Assembly (NCBI RefSeq): GCF_015686655.1
Contig: NZ_JADPMP010000012.1
Span: 124,001-188,000, forward strand
Direction of reading: 5' to 3'
Source of the DNA: Pontibacter sp. FD36
GTDB taxonomy: Bacteria; Bacteroidota; Bacteroidia; Cytophagales; Hymenobacteraceae
DNA: 64,000 bases
Shown here: positions 59,985-64,000 of the stretch, piece after piece
Layout: each line of letters starts with the position of its first letter
Position numbering within the stretch: position 1 is the first letter of the stretch
Notes under the pieces: model-generated
What the model saw: the letters and a program-made list of their open reading frames with translations, nothing else
What the model was told of the DNA's origin: nothing
Database searches by the model: none
Made by a program: the position numbers and the translations under genes

Positions 59985-60257
59985 ATGTCCTCAGCCTACA
60001 AACCCATCGACCAAAATTACCGCGAGCTGCTCGAAGCACTGGTGGCCAAACGGGCCACCGCCCGGCTGCAGTTCTACTCCGATATCGGCGAGTTTCTGAC
60101 GCTGCACGCTACCTTGAAAGAACTTGTGAAACGCGGAGAAGAAGAGTACCTGGTACTGACCACCGGCGAAGAGATCCGGCTCGACCGCATTGTGCGGGTT
60201 GATGACAAACCCGCGCCGGGTTACGATGAGAGTTTCTTTCAGTGCGATGTCCACTAG
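59985..60257 (+). CDS. rof: Rho-binding antiterminator (Rof/YaeO-like)
   Basis: A 90-residue protein. YKPIDQNYRELLEALVAKRATARLQFY, then FLTLHATLKELVKRGEEEYLVLTTGEEIRLDRIVRVDD, matches the outline of Rof/YaeO: the N-terminal YxPI(D/N)xxxY motif, a central strand that takes 'leading' residues and the RLDRI(V/I)xV end. Rof binds Rho and lowers Rho-dependent termination in Escherichia coli. It converges with the quinone oxidoreductase gene, 25 bp apart. Confidence 0.82.
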   Translation: MSSAYKPIDQNYRELLEALVAKRATARLQFYSDIGEFLTLHATLKELVKRGEEEYLVLTTGEEIRLDRIVRVDDKPAPGYDESFFQCDVH

Positions 60258-60282
60258 TGCTGCTCTCAGGTGTGTTTATACC

Positions 60283-61233
60283 TTAGGGCACGAGCACGAT
60301 TTTACCACGGGTGTGCTGCGTCTGAATCTGGCCCAGGGCCTCGACTGTATCTGCTAAGGTATAGGTCTGGCTCACATGTACCTTCAGTTTACCAGACTCG
60401 GCATACTCCCGCAGTTTGTCCAGCTGGCTGGCGTTCGGCTCCACAAACACATACTGGAAATCAATAGCAGGATCGAGTCCATCGCCTTGATGCAGGATGG
60501 AGACCAGTTTGCCCTTTGGCTTCAGGGCGGCGAGGCTCTGTTGCAGGGTGTCGCCGCTGGCGCAGTCAAAGATCAGGTCCACGCCATCCGGAGCGACCTC
60601 TTTGGCAGCTGCACCCACATCCTGGTCTTTGTAATCGATCGTAAAATCAGCTCCCAGTTCTTTCATAAAAGAATGATTCTTCTCGCTGGCTACCCCGATC
60701 ACGGTGGCGCCACGTGCTTTAGCAAGCTGTATACCTAAGCTGCCCACACCACCGGATCCGCCCAGTATCAATACAGTCTGGTCCTCCTGCAGATTGCCCG
60801 CATCAAACATTGACTGATAGGCCGTTAAGCCGACCAGCGGAATGCCGGCCGCTTCTTCAAAGGACATGTTCTGCGGTTTCCTGGCCAGGAAGCTCTCCGG
60901 TATGACAATGTACTCGGCAAAGGTGCCATGCTGCACCACGGCGCGGCGGGCGTAGGCGTATACCTCGTCGCCTACTTCAAAACGACGGGCGCTGAAACCT
61001 CTGTCCTCTACTATACCTGCCATATCCCAGCCCGGAATGATCGGGAATTCGTAAGGGAGGTAATCCTTCAGATAACCTTCCCGGACGGCCGCATCCACCG
61101 GGTTCACACCGGCCGCCTTTATACGCACCAGCACCTCGCCCTCTTTTACTTCCGGCACATCGACTATCCTGATCTTTATTTTGTCAGCACCACCGAACTC
61201 ATCGTATACCGCTGCCTTCATTTGTTTAGCCAT
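60283..61233 (-). CDS. NADPH:quinone-type oxidoreductase (zinc-independent MDR)
   Basis: A 316-residue medium-chain reductase. The N-terminal AAVYDEFGGADKIKIRIVDVPEVKEGEVLVRIKAAGVNPVD and the nucleotide site VLILGGSGGVGSLGIQLAKARGATVIGVAS are typical of the quinone oxidoreductase/zeta-crystallin group, and no zinc ligands are present. The substrate is probably a quinone or enone. It reads away from the penicillin acylase gene across a 259-bp gap. Confidence 0.92.
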   Translation of the reverse strand: MAKQMKAAVYDEFGGADKIKIRIVDVPEVKEGEVLVRIKAAGVNPVDAAVREGYLKDYLPYEFPIIPGWDMAGIVEDRGFSARRFEVGDEVYAYARRAVVQHGTFAEYIVIPESFLARKPQNMSFEEAAGIPLVGLTAYQSMFDAGNLQEDQTVLILGGSGGVGSLGIQLAKARGATVIGVASEKNHSFMKELGADFTIDYKDQDVGAAAKEVAPDGVDLIFDCASGDTLQQSLAALKPKGKLVSILHQGDGLDPAIDFQYVFVEPNASQLDKLREYAESGKLKVHVSQTYTLADTVEALGQIQTQHTRGKIVLVP

Positions 61234-61492
61234 AGTTTGTTTTTATAATTTCGTTTTGGTCTATGCTCTCACTTTTAAGCAAAAGCTCTTCTTGGAGGAT
61301 AAGCTTATACATACGGCGACTGTCGGGTAAGTTTCCACAGAAGTGCAGGCGCAGGCGCTGGAAAACAGAAACAGTAGCCATCCCAGACTATCCGAATGTT
61401 GTCCTTACAGCACGAGGAGCACATCGTTTCTGCGTTTTTCAGAATTATGCTTAAATTGGTAGATCAAATCTCAGCTTATCTACCTTAAAACC

Positions 61493-63700
61493 ATGAACTA
61501 TCTCTTCAAGCCCCAGGCGTTCCTGCTGCTTTTATTCATCTTCGTTTCTTCCTGCGTTACCAACAGCAAAACCGACACGGCAAACGAGGTGGCGAAGTGG
61601 GAAGAGCAGGCTGCCCGTGTTACCATCATGCGCGACGATTTTGGCGTGCCGCACGTCTATGGCAAAACAGATGCCGATGCCGTTTTTGGGCTCTTGTACG
61701 CCCAGTGCGAGGACGACTTCAACCGGGTGGAGCGCAACTACATGTGGGCCATCGGTCGACTGGCGGAGGTAGAAGGAGAGGAGCAGCTTTACAGCGACCT
61801 GCGTGCCCGTTTGTACATGACAGAGGCAGAAGCCAAGGCTGAATACGAACGCAGCCCGGCGTGGCTGAAGGAGCTGTGCCAGGCCTTTGCAGACGGCATC
61901 AACTACTACCTGCATACGCACCCGGAAGTGAAGCCGAAACTGCTCACCCGCTTTGAGCCCTGGATGCCGATGTACTTCAGCGAAGGCTCCATTGGTGGTG
62001 ACATCGAAAGCGTTTCCACTAAAGGGATTAAAGCCTTTTATGAAGAAGACAGATCGCTTGGATTGAATAGCCACGGGCACGGTCTGGTGCAACCGGCTCT
62101 GCTCGAAGAACCAAAAGGCTCCAACGGCTTTGCCATTTCAGGCAAGCACACGGCCTCCGGTGATGCCATGCTGCTGATCAACCCGCATACTTCTTTCTTC
62201 TTTAGAGGTGAGGTGCATGCCGTGAGTGAAGAGGGTCTGAATGCCTATGGTGCCGTTACCTGGGGACAGTTTTTCATCTACCAGGGCTTCAACGAAAAGA
62301 CCGGTTGGATGCACACTTCTGCGTATGCCGATGTGATTGACGAGTTTGAGGAGACCATCGTGCGACAGGATGGCAAGCTGTTTTACCAGTACGGCGAGGA
62401 ACTGCGCCCCGTGGAAACCCAGGAGGTAAGCCTGGCCTACAAAGACGGTGAGGAGCTGAAGCAGAAGACTTTCACAACCTACCGCACCCACCACGGACCG
62501 ATTACACATATGAACGGCGACAAGTGGGTAGCCACTGCCTTGATGTGGAAGCCAGTTGATGCGCTGATTCAGTCCTATACCCGCACGAAGAAAAGCAACC
62601 TGAAGGAGTTTAACGAGATGATGCAGATGCGCACCAACTCATCTAATGCCACGGTGTACGCCGATGCCGACGGTAACATCGCCTACTACCACGGCAACTT
62701 CTTCCCGAAGCGCGATATTTCCTTCGACTACTCCAAACCCGTTGACGGCAGCAACCCGAAAACTGACTGGAACGGACTCCACACCTTGGACGAAACGATC
62801 CGCATCATGAATCCACCAAACGGCTGGATCCAGAACTGCAACTCAACGCCTTACACAGCCGCTGCTGAGTACAGCCCCAAAAAAGAAGACTATCCGGTAT
62901 ATATGGCGCCATCGGCTGAAAACTTCCGGGGTGTGCACGCCATTCGTTTGCTCAAAAAAGCTGAGAACCTGACGCTCGATAAACTGATCGAGCTGGCTTA
63001 TGACCCATACCTGCCGGGCTTCGAAGTGCTGATACCCGGTCTTGTAAAAGCCTACGATGCGCAAAAACCAAATGACCCAAAATTAAAAGCAGCTATCGAC
63101 GTGATGCGCAACTGGGACTATGCCGTGTCGAAAGAGTCGGTAGCGATGTCGCTAGCGCACTTCTATGCCACCAACCTGCTGCGCGACGGCTCTGCGCCAA
63201 AAGGCCATATCATGGAGCGCTTCGACTATTATGCCAACACAGCACCGGCAGCGGAGCGACTGGAGATATTCCAAAAAACCATCGCTGAACTGGAGCAGGA
63301 CTTCGGTCAGTGGAATACGCCTTGGGGTGAGATCAACCGCTTCCAGCGTCTGACCGGTGACATCAAGCAGCCGTTTAACGATGCGGCTCCGAGTATTCCG
63401 ATTGGTATGGCATCGGGCAACTGGGGAGCGCTCGCTTCTTATGGTGCTAACCGCTACGATACCAAGCGCCTGTACGGCACCTCCGGCAATAGCTTTGTGG
63501 CCGTGGTAGAGTTTGGCGACAAGGTAAAAGCCAAGACTATCCTGGCCGGCGGTCAGAGTGGCGACCCAGCATCCCCGCACTTCAACGACCAGGCCGCCCG
63601 CTATGCCAATGTGAACTTTAAGGATGTGGCCTATTATCGTGAAGATGTAGAGAAAAGAGCCAAAGTGACTTACAAGCCGGGGCAACGGGTGAATAAGTAG
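61493..63700 (+). CDS. Penicillin acylase family Ntn hydrolase
   Basis: A 735-residue exported acylase, made as a precursor and self-cleaved into two chains. It begins with a lipoprotein-like signal (LLLFIFVSSC), then the alpha-chain motif RVTIMRDDFGVPHVYGKTDADAVFGLLYAQCEDD. The new N-terminal Ser of the beta chain is S210 in KGSNGFAISGKHTASGDAML, with INPHTSFFF and GAVTWGQFFIYQGFNEKTGWMHT following. The C-terminal GNSFVAVVEFGD and AGGQSGDPASPHFNDQA also fit. It may remove acyl groups from amides such as homoserine lactones or modified amino acids; the substrate is not known. Confidence 0.93.
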   Translation: MNYLFKPQAFLLLLFIFVSSCVTNSKTDTANEVAKWEEQAARVTIMRDDFGVPHVYGKTDADAVFGLLYAQCEDDFNRVERNYMWAIGRLAEVEGEEQLYSDLRARLYMTEAEAKAEYERSPAWLKELCQAFADGINYYLHTHPEVKPKLLTRFEPWMPMYFSEGSIGGDIESVSTKGIKAFYEEDRSLGLNSHGHGLVQPALLEEPKGSNGFAISGKHTASGDAMLLINPHTSFFFRGEVHAVSEEGLNAYGAVTWGQFFIYQGFNEKTGWMHTSAYADVIDEFEETIVRQDGKLFYQYGEELRPVETQEVSLAYKDGEELKQKTFTTYRTHHGPITHMNGDKWVATALMWKPVDALIQSYTRTKKSNLKEFNEMMQMRTNSSNATVYADADGNIAYYHGNFFPKRDISFDYSKPVDGSNPKTDWNGLHTLDETIRIMNPPNGWIQNCNSTPYTAAAEYSPKKEDYPVYMAPSAENFRGVHAIRLLKKAENLTLDKLIELAYDPYLPGFEVLIPGLVKAYDAQKPNDPKLKAAIDVMRNWDYAVSKESVAMSLAHFYATNLLRDGSAPKGHIMERFDYYANTAPAAERLEIFQKTIAELEQDFGQWNTPWGEINRFQRLTGDIKQPFNDAAPSIPIGMASGNWGALASYGANRYDTKRLYGTSGNSFVAVVEFGDKVKAKTILAGGQSGDPASPHFNDQAARYANVNFKDVAYYREDVEKRAKVTYKPGQRVNK

Positions 63701-63721
63701 TAGGTATAAACTGATAAAGTA

Positions 63722-63757
63722 AAAAGGTCCGGGCTTCATAGTCCGGACCTTTTCTGT
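63722..63757 (+). terminator. Rho-independent terminator
   Basis: Eleven-bp arms AAAAGGTCCGG (63722-63732) and its complement (63743-63753) with a 10-nt loop, then CTGTTTT. It ends the penicillin acylase gene. Confidence 0.85.
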
Positions 63758-63812
63758 TTTGCAAGAATAAAATTCTCACAACTGTACACTTTTCTTATTC
63801 TATTCATCCTTT

Positions 63813-63845
63813 CTATAAAAATAGTCGTAAAAATTATTTTTATAG
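63813..63845. promoter_or_regulatory. AT-rich inverted repeat, possible operator
   Basis: Perfect 11-bp arms CTATAAAAATA (63813-63823) and TATTTTTATAG (63835-63845) with an 11-nt spacer, 76 bp before the ATG at 63922. It has no GC stem or T-tail, so it resembles a dyad operator rather than a terminator. Confidence 0.5.
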
Positions 63846-63921
63846 TCATAATGTTAATTGCTCCACTTTTACTTGATAACATACAGCACGCTGATGATCT
63901 AGAAATTCTAACAGTGAAATC

Positions 63922-64000
63922 ATGAACAGGAAATGGAGTACGCTGTCTTTAGGAGCCGCAGTTATACCGGGCTTTTTGCTCTTTACCAGCTTTTTAGACA
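63922..64000 (+). CDS. Start of a gene cut by the window end
   Basis: ATG 63922 opens a frame reading MNRKWSTLSLGAAVIPGFLLF and a few further residues, with no stop before the window ends. The hydrophobic segment after a basic start could be a signal peptide or a first membrane helix. The identity cannot be told from 26 residues. Confidence 0.6.
   Translation, partial: MNRKWSTLSLGAAVIPGFLLFTSFLD

Noticed and set aside
61263..61454. Plus-strand 63-residue frame in the gap before the penicillin acylase gene
   Set aside because: Arg- and Ser-rich noise without ribosome site, signal peptide or motif.
1..64000. CRISPR array, tRNA, rRNA or insertion sequence
   Set aside because: No regular spacer repeats, cloverleaf-like segments, ribosomal RNA stretches or transposase frames were recognised; without a search tool a tRNA could be missed.

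Overview
The window looks like chromosomal DNA of a Bacteroidota bacterium, most likely a Cytophagales member of the Hymenobacteraceae (Pontibacter-like). The signs are a SusC/SusD pair, two TonB-dependent-receptor-like barrels of the Bacteroidota type, an ECF sigma operon with DUF4097 proteins, a PepSY-like periplasmic protein, and many lipoproteins with LxxC signals. The genus is an inference. I see no rRNA, tRNA, CRISPR array, prophage or insertion sequence. Gene density is high and both strands are used.

Layout. 0-5 kb: end of an outer-membrane barrel gene, then an ECF sigma / HEAT anti-sigma / DUF4097 x2 / small membrane protein operon. 5-7.9 kb: an unknown gene, a solitary TcmP-type methyltransferase-like gene, a 600-bp repeat-rich gap and a DUF1543 gene. 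8-19.6 kb: stress and envelope genes: a disordered Arg/Asp/Gly/Tyr protein, dacB, DoxX, msrB, TPR, TerB-like, hydrolase, P-type ATPase, SDR, DUF2267 and yjjX. 19.6-23.4 kb: a gamma-glutamyl chemistry locus, with a class-I amidotransferase/C26 peptidase, an amidoligase and a divergent gamma-glutamyltransferase. 23.6-32.4 kb: a MacAB-like ABC exporter, anmK and a SusC/SusD pair. 32.5-42 kb: GAF protein, Tsx/DUF5020 channel, UvrA2-like ATPase, DUF1059, zinc alcohol dehydrogenase, a VLRF1-like release factor and an L,D-transpeptidase. 42-48 kb: a tripartite RND efflux operon. 48-53 kb: a lipoprotein, a second disordered protein, a PepSY-like protein and a full-length barrel receptor. 53-64 kb: DinB, DoxX-like and HTTM membrane proteins, S41 peptidase, epoxide-hydrolase-like enzyme, Rof-like antiterminator, quinone oxidoreductase, penicillin acylase and the start of a further gene.

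The signal that no single gene explains is an octamer, AGGTATAG / CTATACCT. By hand I count about 68 copies in 64 kb, where about 2 are expected by chance. The copies split almost evenly between orientations, sit both in genes (often supplying ATA codons) and between genes, and several times form inverted pairs at gene ends. That distribution resembles DNA uptake sequences or the HIP1 motif rather than a transcription-factor site, and I regard it as the best candidate here for something undescribed. Second-rank items are the VLRF1-like protein, the gamma-glutamyl locus, the solitary TcmP, two perfect 40-bp palindromic terminators, and two disordered proteins that share terminator sequence.
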